In this document: piece after piece, positions 1-7,992 of the stretch | Layout of the letters: each line of letters starts with the position of its first letter | How positions within the stretch are numbered: the first letter of the stretch is position 1 | Assembly: GCF_002286915.1 (NCBI RefSeq) | Contig: NZ_MVOG01000037.1 | Location: 1 to 32,785 of the forward strand | Length of the DNA: 32,785 nucleotides | Source of the DNA: Bifidobacterium italicum | Lineage (GTDB): Bacteria; Actinomycetota; Actinomycetes; Actinomycetales; Bifidobacteriaceae | Direction: 5' to 3' | Notes under the pieces: model-generated | Databases searched by the model: none | What the model was told of the DNA's origin: nothing | Seen by the model: only the letters and a program-made list of their open reading frames with translations | Program-made: the position numbers and the translations under genes

Positions 1-647
1 CATGCGGACACGGCATGTGCGGCTCCGACGCGGCGGCCGTCAACGGCACGCCGACGCTGCTGTGCAAGGCGAGGATCGCCGACTGGGCGCAGCCCGAGCG
101 CACCGTCGACGCCGAAGGCTTCCGGCGCACCGGCTCCGAGGCGGGTGAACCGGACGGCGCCGACGGGCTCGGCGTCATCGAGCTCGCGCCGCTGCCCGGA
201 TTCGCCGTCGACCGCGACCTCATCGCCGACATCGACCCGATGCTCGAGCAGATCAAACGGCTCAAGCCGTATCTGATCGCCGACGGCGTGCTCGCGACGA
301 CCGAGGACGGCAAGGTCGACGTGCTCGAATACCTGCAGAGCCCCGAGCAGCTCGCGAAGTACGAGACGCTGACGACCTGCATCGTCTGCGGCGCCTGCGA
401 GGGCGCATGCCCGGTGTACGCCGGCGGCGAGGCGTTCGTCGGACCGGCCGCGCTGATCAACCAGGCCAGATTCATCGACGATTCCCGCGACGAGGCCACC
501 CGCGAGCGGCTCGAGGCGATCGACACGGCGGACGGCATCCAAGCCTGCCAGTCGGTGCGCGCCTGCTCGCGCGAATGCCCGGTGGGCATCGACGTCGGCG
601 AGCAGATCTGGCAGCTCATCGCACAGGTCAAGGAACGTGAGGCGTAA
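1..647 (+). CDS. sdhB: Succinate dehydrogenase/fumarate reductase iron-sulfur subunit, 3' part
   Basis: The reading frame is open from the window edge (first full codon at base 3), so the true start lies upstream. The first visible residues, CGHGMCGSDA, are the end of the [2Fe-2S] ferredoxin-type loop of SdhB/FrdB. Further on come CIVCGACEGACP and CQSVRACSRECP, the two cysteine motifs that hold the [4Fe-4S] and [3Fe-4S] clusters. The subunit passes electrons between the flavoprotein SdhA/FrdA and the membrane anchor or quinone. The flavoprotein gene is expected just upstream. The region between the 2Fe-2S loop and the C-terminal clusters looks longer than in E. coli SdhB, as is common in actinobacteria. 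Family assignment is firm. Whether the complex works as a fumarate reductase or as a succinate dehydrogenase cannot be read from this fragment. Confidence 0.9.
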   Translation, partial: CGHGMCGSDAAAVNGTPTLLCKARIADWAQPERTVDAEGFRRTGSEAGEPDGADGLGVIELAPLPGFAVDRDLIADIDPMLEQIKRLKPYLIADGVLATTEDGKVDVLEYLQSPEQLAKYETLTTCIVCGACEGACPVYAGGEAFVGPAALINQARFIDDSRDEATRERLEAIDTADGIQACQSVRACSRECPVGIDVGEQIWQLIAQVKEREA

Positions 648-654
648 CGCGGCG

Positions 655-1329
655 ATGATGGACAAACGCACATACGACAACCACGCCAAGGCATGGGTCT
701 GCATCGAGGACCACGAGTCGGCGAGGGAACCGCAGCTCGTGCGCCGGGCGCGCGAGCTGGCGACGCGGGCCGACCTCGCGCCGTGCCCCGCCTCGGAGGG
801 CTTCCTGCTCAGCGCCTTCGCGCAGATGACGAAGGCCACGTCCGCGATCGTCGTCGGCACCGGCTCGCTCGTCGAGTCCGCGCAGCTCGTCGAGGGCCTC
901 GCCGGCGCCGGCAAGCTCACCGCCGTCGACTCATCCGCCGCCGGCGTCGCGGCGATCCGCGCGTTCTTCTCCGGCATCGACGATACGACGCGCACGACGC
1001 TGCGCGCCGTCAACGCCGCGCCCTCCGTCTTCCTCCAGCGGCTCAACGGCAACGACTACGACCTCATCGTCGTGTCCGGCGACGCCTCGAACTACATGCC
1101 GGTGTTCGAGCAGGCACCGCGTCTGCTGCGCCGCGGCGGCGCCGTCGTGTTCACCGACGCGCTCGCGATGCGTGCGCCGCATGCCAAGGGCGGCCTAACG
1201 AACCCGGCCGACCGCGGCGAGAAGGCGGTGCTCATGCGCGAACTGCTCGAGCGCATCGAGGACGACGAACGCTTCGTCAGCGCGATGACGCCGACCGGCG
1301 ACGGCGTGCTCATCGCCGTGCTGCGCTGA
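655..1329 (+). CDS. Predicted class I SAM-dependent O-methyltransferase
   Basis: A protein of about 224 residues with a Rossmann-type methyltransferase core. AIVVGTGSLVESAQLVEGL occupies the place of motif I (SAM-binding glycine loop), an acidic strand end (LTAVDSS) follows, then YDLIVVSGDASNY and a late LLRRGGAVVFTDAL strand. This order fits the YrrM/catechol O-methyltransferase-like family. The substrate is unknown. A GTG at 637 inside the end of sdhB is possible, but ATG 655 (or 658) is better placed behind the GTGAGG stretch at 637-642. The gene starts about 8 bases after the sdhB stop, so the two are probably co-transcribed. Its stop codon touches the left arm of a strong hairpin. The fold is confident; the reaction is inferred. 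Confidence 0.75.
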   Translation: MMDKRTYDNHAKAWVCIEDHESAREPQLVRRARELATRADLAPCPASEGFLLSAFAQMTKATSAIVVGTGSLVESAQLVEGLAGAGKLTAVDSSAAGVAAIRAFFSGIDDTTRTTLRAVNAAPSVFLQRLNGNDYDLIVVSGDASNYMPVFEQAPRLLRRGGAVVFTDALAMRAPHAKGGLTNPADRGEKAVLMRELLERIEDDERFVSAMTPTGDGVLIAVLR

Positions 1330-1385
1330 CGCATATGGCGGCGCCCCGCGGTTCGGTTTGAACCGTGCTGCGCCGCCATATGCGT
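1329..1385. terminator. Bidirectional hairpin terminator between convergent genes
   Basis: A perfect 16-bp stem (1329-1344 paired with 1370-1385) encloses a second small stem (1349-1354 with 1360-1365). It lies between the plus-strand methyltransferase and the minus-strand LOG gene, and its left arm begins at the last base of the methyltransferase stop codon. There is no long U-run, as is usual for high-GC actinobacterial terminators. Confidence 0.75.
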
Positions 1386-1394
1386 CCGCGCGCG

Positions 1395-2216
1395 TCAGCC
1401 GATTTGCGACGTGGCGACGGCGACGGCCTCGTCGACGTCGTCGGTGATCGTCACGAGCGACGGGTCGAGCGCCGAGATGAGGCCGCGGTCCTTGACGGCG
1501 CCGTTGATCCAATCGAACAGCCCCTGCCAGTACGCCGTGTCGTACAGCGCGATCGGGATGCGCGCCACCTTGTGCGTCTGCACGAGCGTGAGTGCCTCGA
1601 AGGTCTCGTCGAGCGTGCCGAAGCCGCCCGGGCACACGATGACGCCCTGCGAGTACTTCATGAACATCGTCTTGCGCACGAAGAAGTACCGGAAGGTCAT
1701 GCCAAGGTTGACCCATTCGTTGATGCCCTGCTCATGAGGCAGTTCGATGCCGAGCCCCACCGATTTGCCTCCGGCGAGCGCGGCGCCCTTGTTCGCGGCC
1801 TCCATGATGCCGGGGCCTCCGCCGGTGATGACGGCGACGTCGCGCCGCGCGATGCGTTCGCCCATCGCGAGCGCGGCGCGGTAGGCGTCCTCGTCGGGCT
1901 GGATGCGTGCCGAACCGAAGATGCTGACGGCGGGTCCCAGGTCGGCGAGCGAGCCGAAGCCATCGACGAACTCGGCCTGGATGCGCAGCACGCGCCATGG
2001 GTCGCGGTGCAGCCAGTCGGTCGACGGGTCCGGCTTGAGCAGCCGTTCGGTCGTGCTCTCCTGCGGGATCATCTGCCCGCGCAGCAGCACGGCGCCCTGC
2101 CGGTAGGTCTGGCCGAGCGGCGAGACGCCTTCACCCCCTTCGTTCCACCTCGCGTCATCGACGCGTGCGTCGTCCTCGTTTCGTTCGTTTGCCTGCGGTT
2201 GCCGTTCCGTCGTCAT
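1395..2216 (-). CDS. LOG-family (TIGR00730-type) nucleotide phosphoribohydrolase-like protein
   Basis: 273 residues. The Rossmann-like lysine-decarboxylase-like fold of the LOG family shows in SIFGSARI (about 98-105), the glycine loop ITGGGPGIMEAAN (130-142) and the signature PGGFGTLDE (196-204). Characterised members cleave cytokinin riboside 5'-monophosphate or similar nucleotides to free base and ribose 5-phosphate; the bacterial substrate here is unknown. The frame stays open to 2270, but ATG 2216 has an AAAGGAG sequence 7 bases upstream and is the supported start. About 60 N-terminal residues are hydrophilic and low in conservation. The start lies 62 bases inside the 3' end of the upstream antiporter gene, suggesting translational coupling. 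Confidence 0.85.
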   Translation of the reverse strand: MTTERQPQANERNEDDARVDDARWNEGGEGVSPLGQTYRQGAVLLRGQMIPQESTTERLLKPDPSTDWLHRDPWRVLRIQAEFVDGFGSLADLGPAVSIFGSARIQPDEDAYRAALAMGERIARRDVAVITGGGPGIMEAANKGAALAGGKSVGLGIELPHEQGINEWVNLGMTFRYFFVRKTMFMKYSQGVIVCPGGFGTLDETFEALTLVQTHKVARIPIALYDTAYWQGLFDWINGAVKDRGLISALDPSLVTITDDVDEAVAVATSQIG

Positions 2217-3588
2217 GTGCCGGCTCCTTTCGTCTGCCGCCGATGCTCTGGCTGAGCACCACAGTACCATCGGCGAGCGTGGTCTCGGTGCGTCCCGAGC
2301 CGCGTTCCGTGTCCTCGGGACCCTTCACCATGGCCGCGCGCGCTTCGAAGCGCTTCGACTGGCGGCTCAGCAGCACGCCGGAGACGGCGGCGGCGAGCAG
2401 CGACGCGAGCAGCACGCCGAAGCGCGCCTCCGCGGACAGTTCGGCGTTGGCGTAGGCGAGCGAGGCGATCAGGAAGGAGACGGTGAATCCGATGCCGCAG
2501 GCGACGGCCGCCGGGAACATGTCGCGCACGCGCAACCCCTTCGGCATCCTCAGCGTCCCGACATGCGTCGAGCACCATGCGACGGCCATGATGCCGAGCG
2601 GCTTGCCGACAACGAGCGCGACGATGATGCCGATGACGATCGGCGAGACAAGCAGCATCGGCGTGATCGCGTCGAAGTGCACGCCGGTGGCGAAGAACGC
2701 GAAGATCGGCAGCGCGAGCAGCGCCGAGAACGGCTGGAGCTTGTCGGCGTAGCGTTCGGCGCGGGCGTCGCGTTCCCCGTACATCGCGCGCGCCGGCGTG
2801 AGCAGGCCGACAAGGACGCCGGCGAGCGTCGGGTGGACGCCCGCCTCGTACATCATGACCCACGAGAGGATGCCGATGACGGCGACGCCGAACCACGGCA
2901 CCTTGCGCATGCGCACGAGGAAGTACCAGGCCACGGCGCACACGGCGATGCCGACGAACCAGTACCAGGCGTTGAGCGACGAGAAGAACACGGCGATGAG
3001 GATGATCGCGAGCAGGTCGTCGACGGTCGCCAGCGTCATCAGGAACGCGCGGATCGACCCCGGCAGCGCCTTGGCGAACAGCGCAAGCACGGCGAGCGAG
3101 AACGCGATGTCGGTCGCCGTCGGGATCGCCCATCCGTGCGCCGCCTCGGAGAACGGGAAGGTCGCGCCGTTCGCGATGAGCAGACTGCCCGGGTCGCCGG
3201 CGCCGTAGCGCGAGAACAGCGCGACGACGGCGACGAACAGGATCGGCGGCACGATCATGCCGCCGACGGCGCACAGCATCGGCACGGCGGCGGCGCGGAC
3301 GTTCGACAGCGATCCGGTCGTCAGCTCCTGCTTGAGCTCAAGGCCGACGACGAGGAAGAAGATCGTCAGCAGGCCGTCCTGAGCCCAATGCCCGACGCCC
3401 ATCGTGAGGTTCGTGCCGGGGATGCCCAGCTCGAAGTGCGACAGATGCTCGAACCATGCGGCCGTCGCCGGGATGTTCGCCAGGACGAGGCCCATGAGCG
3501 CGAAGCCGAGCATGATCAGGCCGGATATGCGGTCGGACGCCGCCACCCTTCGGACGGCCGCCCATGGTCCCTGTGATTTCCCGCTCAT
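2155..3588 (-). CDS. nhaA: Na+/H+ antiporter NhaA
   Basis: 477 residues with about 11-12 hydrophobic segments. The NhaA ion-translocation residues are present: TATDIAFSLAV (D160, matching E. coli D133) and TLATVDDLLAIILIA (D190-D191, matching D163-D164). FFLVVGLELKQEL (78-90) is also typical. The protein exchanges cytosolic Na+ for external protons in pH and salt homeostasis. It carries a hydrophilic, Arg/Lys/Glu-rich C-terminal tail of about 70 residues beyond the last membrane segment, longer than in E. coli NhaA. That tail is encoded by the DNA that overlaps the start of the LOG gene. ATG 3588 is preceded by a GGAGG-like sequence. Confidence 0.93.
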   Translation of the reverse strand: MSGKSQGPWAAVRRVAASDRISGLIMLGFALMGLVLANIPATAAWFEHLSHFELGIPGTNLTMGVGHWAQDGLLTIFFLVVGLELKQELTTGSLSNVRAAAVPMLCAVGGMIVPPILFVAVVALFSRYGAGDPGSLLIANGATFPFSEAAHGWAIPTATDIAFSLAVLALFAKALPGSIRAFLMTLATVDDLLAIILIAVFFSSLNAWYWFVGIAVCAVAWYFLVRMRKVPWFGVAVIGILSWVMMYEAGVHPTLAGVLVGLLTPARAMYGERDARAERYADKLQPFSALLALPIFAFFATGVHFDAITPMLLVSPIVIGIIVALVVGKPLGIMAVAWCSTHVGTLRMPKGLRVRDMFPAAVACGIGFTVSFLIASLAYANAELSAEARFGVLLASLLAAAVSGVLLSRQSKRFEARAAMVKGPEDTERGSGRTETTLADGTVVLSQSIGGRRKEPAHDDGTATAGKRTKRGRRTRR

Positions 3589-3652
3589 CGCACCTCCCGT
3601 TCATGCGGCCGCAACGACCGCCCTCCACACGCAAACGTCTTCCATTATGCCG

Positions 3653-3689
3653 CATCCGGCGCCGGCCGCCTAGACGCCGGCGCCGGATG
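3653..3689 (-). terminator. Hairpin downstream of the MalY/PatB-type gene
   Basis: A perfect 13-bp GC-rich stem, 3653-3665 with 3677-3689, and an 11-base loop. It lies about 65 bases past the stop of the aminotransferase gene and upstream of nhaA on the same strand, so it probably separates the two transcription units. Confidence 0.6.
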
Positions 3690-3752
3690 TTCACGCTTTC
3701 TCGACCTCGCCGGACGTCGCGCTCGGCGTGCGGGCGCCCCAAGCGCCGCGCC

Positions 3753-4940
3753 TCATCGTCCAAGCGTCGCGAGCGCCGCCCCAAGGCGCCCGAGCACCTC
3801 CTGCAGCATCGGCGTCGGGCAGGCGAGGTTGACTCGCTCGAATCCGGCGCCTTCGGGGCCGAACATCACGCCCTCGTCGAAGTAGACGCGGGCTCGCTCG
3901 TGCATGAAGTCGCGCAGCGCGTCGGCGTCGAGGCCCAGCCCCCGGAAGTCGACCCAGGCGAGGTAGGTGCCCTCCGGCTCGACGAGCGCCACGCCCGGAT
4001 GCTCGGACGCGAAGCCGGCGAGCACGCCGCGGTTGCGTTCGAGTACGCCGAGCAGCTCGTCGAACCACGCCTCGGCGCCGTCGTAGGCGGCGATGCAGGC
4101 GACGAGTCCGAAGTGGCTGACGGTCATGCCGCCGATGTTCGCGGCGGCGACGTCGTAGCGCGCACGCATGCGCGCGTCGCGGATGAAGGCGTTCGAGCAC
4201 AGCAGCCCGGCGAGGTTGAAGGTCTTCGTCGGCGCCGTGAACTCGATCGCATGGCTCGCGTAGGGCTCTCCGAGCGCGCCGAACATCGTCACCGGATGGC
4301 CGTCGCGTCCGAAGTCGGCGTGGATCTCGTCGACGAGCAGCAGCACGTCGTGCGCGATGCACAGGTCGCCGATCCGGCGCAGTTCGTCGGCGGTCCAGAC
4401 GCGGCCGACCGGGTTGTGCGGGTTGCACAGCAGCATCGCCGTGCAACGCGGGTCGGCGAGACGCGCATCGAGGTCGTCGAAGTCGATCGTGTAGCGTCCC
4501 GACGCCTCGTCGTGGACGAGCGCGTTGTTCGAGATCGTCAGGCCGTTGCCGCGCGCCGCGTCGGTGAACGGGTAGTACACCGGCCGCTGGATGACGATGA
4601 CGTCGCCCGGATGCGTGAACGCGCGCAGCGCCGTGTTGATCGCCGGCATGACGCCGTCGGACAGCCGTATCCACGACGGGTCGATCTCAAGGCCGTGGCG
4701 CCGGCGCATCCAGCCCACGACCGCCTCGTAGTAGGCGTCGGTCGCATAGTCGTAGCCGAAGACGTCATGGCGCGCCGCGTCGACGATCGCGTCGACGATC
4801 TGCGGCGCCGGCACGAACTCCATGTCGGCGACCGACATCGCGACGACGTCGTCATGCCCCGCGCCAAGCTCGTCCTCGATGAGCTTCCATTTGGCCGACG
4901 TCGTATGCCGGCGTTCGGGGCGGGTGTCGAAATCGAACAT
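3753..4940 (-). CDS. MalY/PatB-type PLP-dependent cystathionine beta-lyase/aminotransferase
   Basis: 395 residues, a fold-type I PLP enzyme. Seen: MFDFDTRPERR start typical of MalY/PatB, SVADMEF (36-42), NPHNPVG (173-179), VDEIHADF (203-210) and APTKTFNLAG with the PLP lysine at K239. Members of this subgroup split cystathionine or cysteine conjugates to thiol, pyruvate and ammonia (C-S beta-lyase), so a role in methionine/cysteine metabolism is likely. ATG 4940 is chosen over ATG 4967 because GGAG lies 5 bases upstream and because the family begins with MFDFD. The gene stands alone between hairpins. The substrate is inferred. Confidence 0.85.
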   Translation of the reverse strand: MFDFDTRPERRHTTSAKWKLIEDELGAGHDDVVAMSVADMEFVPAPQIVDAIVDAARHDVFGYDYATDAYYEAVVGWMRRRHGLEIDPSWIRLSDGVMPAINTALRAFTHPGDVIVIQRPVYYPFTDAARGNGLTISNNALVHDEASGRYTIDFDDLDARLADPRCTAMLLCNPHNPVGRVWTADELRRIGDLCIAHDVLLLVDEIHADFGRDGHPVTMFGALGEPYASHAIEFTAPTKTFNLAGLLCSNAFIRDARMRARYDVAAANIGGMTVSHFGLVACIAAYDGAEAWFDELLGVLERNRGVLAGFASEHPGVALVEPEGTYLAWVDFRGLGLDADALRDFMHERARVYFDEGVMFGPEGAGFERVNLACPTPMLQEVLGRLGAALATLGR

Positions 4941-5185
4941 GCTGTCTCCATACTCCGGGCACGCCATCGGGGCGCGCCGTCCGCTTCATACGGAACGCCA
5001 CCCTAGCGCCCCCGTGTTACGAGCGGCGCAATCCGAACCATCGTTTCATGGGAGCCTCAGCGCAGCCAGTGCCCCATCCCACGTTGACGGCGCGGCGTAT
5101 GCCGCCTTCCGCATGCATATGGCAGGGCGGCCGGTTGCTCATGCCGTTCATGGGCGTGTATGGCATGGCTACCGGATATGAAAAT

Positions 5186-5210
5186 GCCCGGCATGTTGCA
5201 GATGCCGGGC
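5186..5210 (-). terminator. Hairpin, possible terminator
   Basis: A perfect 9-bp stem GCCCGGCAT/ATGCCGGGC (5186-5194 with 5202-5210) and a 7-base loop. Read on the minus strand it is followed by ATTTTC, giving a short U-run. The transcript it would end is unclear: it could be read-through from the tRNA genes. Confidence 0.4.
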
Positions 5211-5247
5211 TAGTAGTTATCCAGCGGCTACGCCGGAAAGGGTAACT

Positions 5248-5478
5248 ATGATGACAGTTGCCGAGTATAGCACAGATCATGGCCGGATGGTTATTTCCGG
5301 GCGTGAGTATGTGTGGGAAGCGCCGGACGATAGCGTCGCATACGCGCGCCTCCACGGAGGCCGGGACCGCGATGAGGCGGTCCGGATCCGGAAATTGGTT
5401 AAGCCCTTGGCTGCATACGCAACCAAGGGCTTATTGTGCGCGAGACAGGATTCGAACCTGCGACCTGCTGATCCGTAG
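5248..5478 (+). CDS. Possible small or remnant gene ending inside the tRNA terminator and tRNA (antisense)
   Basis: An open frame of 76 codons with a plausible Shine-Dalgarno (GGAAAGGG, about 5 bases before ATG 5248). The first 50 or so residues look protein-like (for example REYVWEAPDDSVAYARLHGG). The last third, however, is simply the antisense of the tRNA terminator and the tRNA 3' half, which cannot be ordinary coding sequence. I read it as either a chance frame or the truncated 5' end of a gene cut off at the tRNA, as happens at integration sites. No family is recognised. Confidence 0.25.
   Translation: MMTVAEYSTDHGRMVISGREYVWEAPDDSVAYARLHGGRDRDEAVRIRKLVKPLAAYATKGLLCARQDSNLRPADP
5401..5432 (-). 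terminator. Terminator of the tRNA-Arg operon
   Basis: A 10-bp perfect stem AAGCCCTTGG/CCAAGGGCTT (5401-5410 with 5423-5432), 4 bases past the 3' end of the second tRNA on the minus strand and followed by an AT-rich stretch. Confidence 0.65.
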
Positions 5479-5510
5479 TCAGCTGCTCTAATCCGCTGGG
5501 CTACTCGCGC
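5437..5510 (-). tRNA. tRNA-Arg (anticodon ACG), copy 2
   Basis: The minus strand folds into a full cloverleaf: acceptor GCGCGAG/CTCGCGC, D-arm GCCC...GAGC, anticodon stem GCTGA/TCAGC with loop CTACGGA giving anticodon ACG, and T-arm GCAGG-TTCGAAT-CCTGT. The discriminator base is A, and CCA is not encoded. It reads CGU/CGC/CGA codons after A34 deamination to inosine. The sequence is identical to the copy 56 bases upstream. Confidence 0.95.
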
Positions 5511-5566
5511 AGCACCGCTGCATCCGAAGTGACCGACGTTCGCACGCCTCCACTGCAACGGCCAAG

Positions 5567-5640
5567 TGCGCGAGACAGGATTCGAACCTGCGACCTGCTG
5601 ATCCGTAGTCAGCTGCTCTAATCCGCTGGGCTACTCGCGC
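5567..5640 (-). tRNA. tRNA-Arg (anticodon ACG), copy 1
   Basis: Promoter-proximal copy, base-for-base identical to the other tRNA-Arg over all 74 positions, with the same cloverleaf and anticodon ACG. The two are transcribed together from the promoter at 5668-5696 and are separated by a 56-base unique spacer, so this is a tandem duplication of the tRNA unit. Confidence 0.95.
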
Positions 5641-5667
5641 ATGTTGCTTGTTTTTGGCAACTCGAAA

Positions 5668-5696
5668 AATATACAACGCTTTCACAATCACATCAA
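5668..5696 (-). promoter_or_regulatory. Promoter for the tRNA-Arg pair
   Basis: On the minus strand a -35-like TTGATG (5691-5696), a 17-base spacer and a -10-like TATATT (5668-5673) lie about 28 bases before the tRNA 5' end. This is a good sigma70-type match in a locally AT-rich patch. Confidence 0.65.
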
Positions 5697-5751
5697 ATCG
5701 TCGGCGTGTCGCCACTGTTTCCGCGTATTCGCCGCCTCCTGTCCCCTCACC

Positions 5752-7095
5752 TCACGCACTGGTGCGTTCGAGGCGCAGCGCCGGCCTGCGCCCGTCGGCG
5801 ACGATCCTCGGGCCGCGCGCGCCGTTGACGGCCTCGGCGTCGACGATGACCTCGCTGACGGCGTCGTCGCCCGGCACGTCGTACATCGCGTCCTCGAGCG
5901 TGCGTTCGATGATCGAACGCAGGCCGCGTGCGCCGGTGCCGCGTTCGAGCGCGATGCGCGCGATGAGGTCGATCGCGTCGTCGGTGAAGGTGAGCGTCAC
6001 GCCGTCGACGGCGAACAGCTTGCGGTACTGGCGCGTCAGCGCGTTCGCCGGTTTCGTCAGGATCGCCTTGAGGTCGTCCGCGTCGAGCTCGTCGAGCGCC
6101 GTGACGACCGGCAGCCGTCCGATGAACTCGGGCAGCAGCCCGAAGGCCTCGAGGTCGTCGGCGCACACCTGCGCGAGCAGCGCGGCGCGGTTGACGCCAC
6201 GCTGCCGCCACGACGCGCCGAAGCCGCTCGCGCGCCGTCCGAGCCGGTCGGCGACGATCTCGTCGAGTCCGACGAAGGCGCCGCCGCAGATGAACAGGAT
6301 GTCGCGCGTATCGATCTGCACCGATTCGGCCTCGCGGTGCTTGCGCGCGCCTTCGACCGGCACGTTCGCGACGGTGCCCTCGATGATCTTGAGGAGCGCC
6401 TGCTGCACGCCCTCGCCGGAAACGTCGCGCGTCACCGACGTGTTCTCGCCGCTCTTGCGTGCGATCTTGTCGATCTCGTCGATGTAGATGATGCCGTGGC
6501 TCGCGCGCGGGACGTCGCCGTCGGCGGCCTGGATGAGCCGCTGGAGCACCGTCTCGACGTCGTCGCCGACGTAACCGGCCTCGGTGAGCGTCGTCGCGTC
6601 GACGATGACGAAGGGCACCCGCATCGCCTTCGCAAGCGTCTGCGCGAGGTAGGTCTTGCCCACGCCGGTCGGCCCGAGCATCAGGATGTTCGACTTGGCG
6701 ACGTCGACGTCGTCGTCCGGGTCGGCGATGCGCCGCGCCGCCGGCGTCAGCATCGCGTCTCCGTCGTCGTCCGTCCGCCGCGTGCGGCGCGCCTTCTCGA
6801 TCTCGATGCGTTTGAAATGGTTGTAGACGGCGACGCTCAATGTGCGCTTGGCCGCCTCCTGCCCGATGACGTATTCGTCGAGCACGGCGTGGATCTGCGC
6901 CGGCCTCGGCAGCTTCATGACCTCGAGCTTGGCGTCCTTCGCCTGCTCGTCGGCGATGATCTCGACGCACAGCGCGACGCATTCGTCGCAGATCGCCACG
7001 CCGGCGCCGGCGACGAGGCGGTTCACCTCGCGTTCGCCCTTGCCGCAGAACGCGCAGCGCTGCATGCCGTCGTTGTAGCTGATCACTCGTCCCAT
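5752..7095 (-). CDS. clpX: ATP-dependent Clp protease ATP-binding subunit ClpX
   Basis: 447 residues. The N-terminal zinc-binding domain has CAFC (C14, C17) and CDEC (C36, C39). The AAA+ core has Walker A GPTGVGKT, the pore-loop motif GYVG, Walker [11 protein letters not shown] and a sensor-2-type GARGLRS near the C-terminus. ClpX unfolds tagged substrates and feeds them to the ClpP barrel. Start ATG 7095 is preceded by GAGGGA. Compared with common ClpX there is a charged insertion (about 105-130, including [11 protein letters not shown]) before the Walker A region. It lies downstream of clpP1-clpP2 on the same strand but is separated from them by a long hairpin. Confidence 0.96.
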   Translation of the reverse strand: MGRVISYNDGMQRCAFCGKGEREVNRLVAGAGVAICDECVALCVEIIADEQAKDAKLEVMKLPRPAQIHAVLDEYVIGQEAAKRTLSVAVYNHFKRIEIEKARRTRRTDDDGDAMLTPAARRIADPDDDVDVAKSNILMLGPTGVGKTYLAQTLAKAMRVPFVIVDATTLTEAGYVGDDVETVLQRLIQAADGDVPRASHGIIYIDEIDKIARKSGENTSVTRDVSGEGVQQALLKIIEGTVANVPVEGARKHREAESVQIDTRDILFICGGAFVGLDEIVADRLGRRASGFGASWRQRGVNRAALLAQVCADDLEAFGLLPEFIGRLPVVTALDELDADDLKAILTKPANALTRQYRKLFAVDGVTLTFTDDAIDLIARIALERGTGARGLRSIIERTLEDAMYDVPGDDAVSEVIVDAEAVNGARGPRIVADGRRPALRLERTSA

Positions 7096-7215
7096 CGTCG
7101 CCGTCCCTCGCCGTGTCGCGGATGCCGTCGTCGCCGGCCGCGGCGCGCCATGCGCCGCCGCGACCCATGATAGCCGTCAGGATGCACGATGGTCCGCAAG
7201 GCGCCCCGCACAACG

Positions 7216-7268
7216 CGGAACACGGCGGCGCCGGCCACCGTGATCGTGGTCGGCGCCGCCGTGTTCCG
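7216..7268 (-). terminator. Strong hairpin between clpP2 and clpX
   Basis: A perfect 18-bp stem (7216-7233 with 7251-7268) that continues into an inner CCAC/GTGG pair (7235-7238 with 7246-7249). It lies just past the clpP2 stop, so it either ends the clpP operon or attenuates read-through into clpX. Confidence 0.7.
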
Positions 7269-7306
7269 TCTATGCCCCGGATGCGGACCGGGAGCCCCCG
7301 GCAGGC

Positions 7307-7990
7307 TCAGGCCTTCGCGCCGCGCGGCTCGAGCACCTCGTCGACGATGCCGTATTCCTTGGCCTCCTGGGCCGTCAGGAACGTGTCGACCTCGATGTCC
7401 TTGCGGATGCGTTCGATAGGCTGGCCGGTGTGCTTCGCGAGCGTGTCCTCGAGCCACTGGCGCATGCGCAGCATCTCCTTGGCCTGGATCTCGATCTCGG
7501 TCGCCTTGCCGAATCCCTGGTCGATCGCCGGCTGGTGGATGAGCACGCGCGCGTTCGGCAGGATCAGGCGCTTGCCCTTCGTGCCGGCCGCGAGCAGGAT
7601 CGCCGCCGCGGAGGCCGCCTGGCCGAGGCACACGGTCTGCACGTCCGGCTGGATGTAGTTCATCGTGTCATAGATCGCCGTCATCGCCGTCATCGAGCCG
7701 CCCGGCGAGTTGATGTACATCATCACGTCGCGGTTCGGGTCCATGCTTTCGAGCACGAGCAGCTGCGCCATGATGTCGTCGGCCGTCGTGTCGTCCACCT
7801 GGACGCCCATGAAGATGATGCGGTCGTCGAAGAGCCTCGTGTACGGGTTCTGCCGCTTGTAGCCGTACGGCGTCTTCTCCTCGAACTCCGGCACGATGTA
7901 GCGCGCGCTCGGCGACCGGAAGCCGGCCACGCCACGCGGTCCGGCGAGTCGTTCGGCGCGTGCGACGAATTTCGCTTCCTCGGATGCCAT
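7307..7990 (-). CDS. clpP2: ATP-dependent Clp protease proteolytic subunit, second paralogue
   Basis: 227 residues. ClpP serine protease fold with the catalytic triad visible as S127 (LGQAASAAA), H152 (IHQPAID) and D202 (IEVDTF). The N-terminus is about 40 residues longer than E. coli ClpP. The open frame extends upstream across clpP1, but ATG 7990 has AAGGAG 5 bases before it and starts 2 bases after the clpP1 stop, so the two are translated in series. In actinobacteria the two paralogues usually assemble as a mixed ClpP1P2 tetradecamer with ClpX or ClpC. Confidence 0.95.
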   Translation of the reverse strand: MASEEAKFVARAERLAGPRGVAGFRSPSARYIVPEFEEKTPYGYKRQNPYTRLFDDRIIFMGVQVDDTTADDIMAQLLVLESMDPNRDVMMYINSPGGSMTAMTAIYDTMNYIQPDVQTVCLGQAASAAAILLAAGTKGKRLILPNARVLIHQPAIDQGFGKATEIEIQAKEMLRMRQWLEDTLAKHTGQPIERIRKDIEVDTFLTAQEAKEYGIVDEVLEPRGAKA

Positions 7991-7992
7991 GC

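Larger units (their letters stand above)
4941..5436. other. Gene-poor stretch downstream of the tRNA-Arg pair
   Basis: About 500 bases of lower GC than the neighbours, between the aminotransferase start and the 3' end of the first tRNA. It holds one hairpin (5186-5210), an imperfect inverted repeat (AGTTATCC with GGGTAACT around 5215-5247), the small open frame described separately, and the tRNA terminator. I recognise no complete gene. Confidence 0.5.

Noticed and set aside
5277..5715. Minus-strand frames of 75-93 codons across the tRNA pair
   Set aside because: Both translate tRNA sequence (the shared VAQRIRAADYGSAGRRFESC-like stretch), so they are artefacts.
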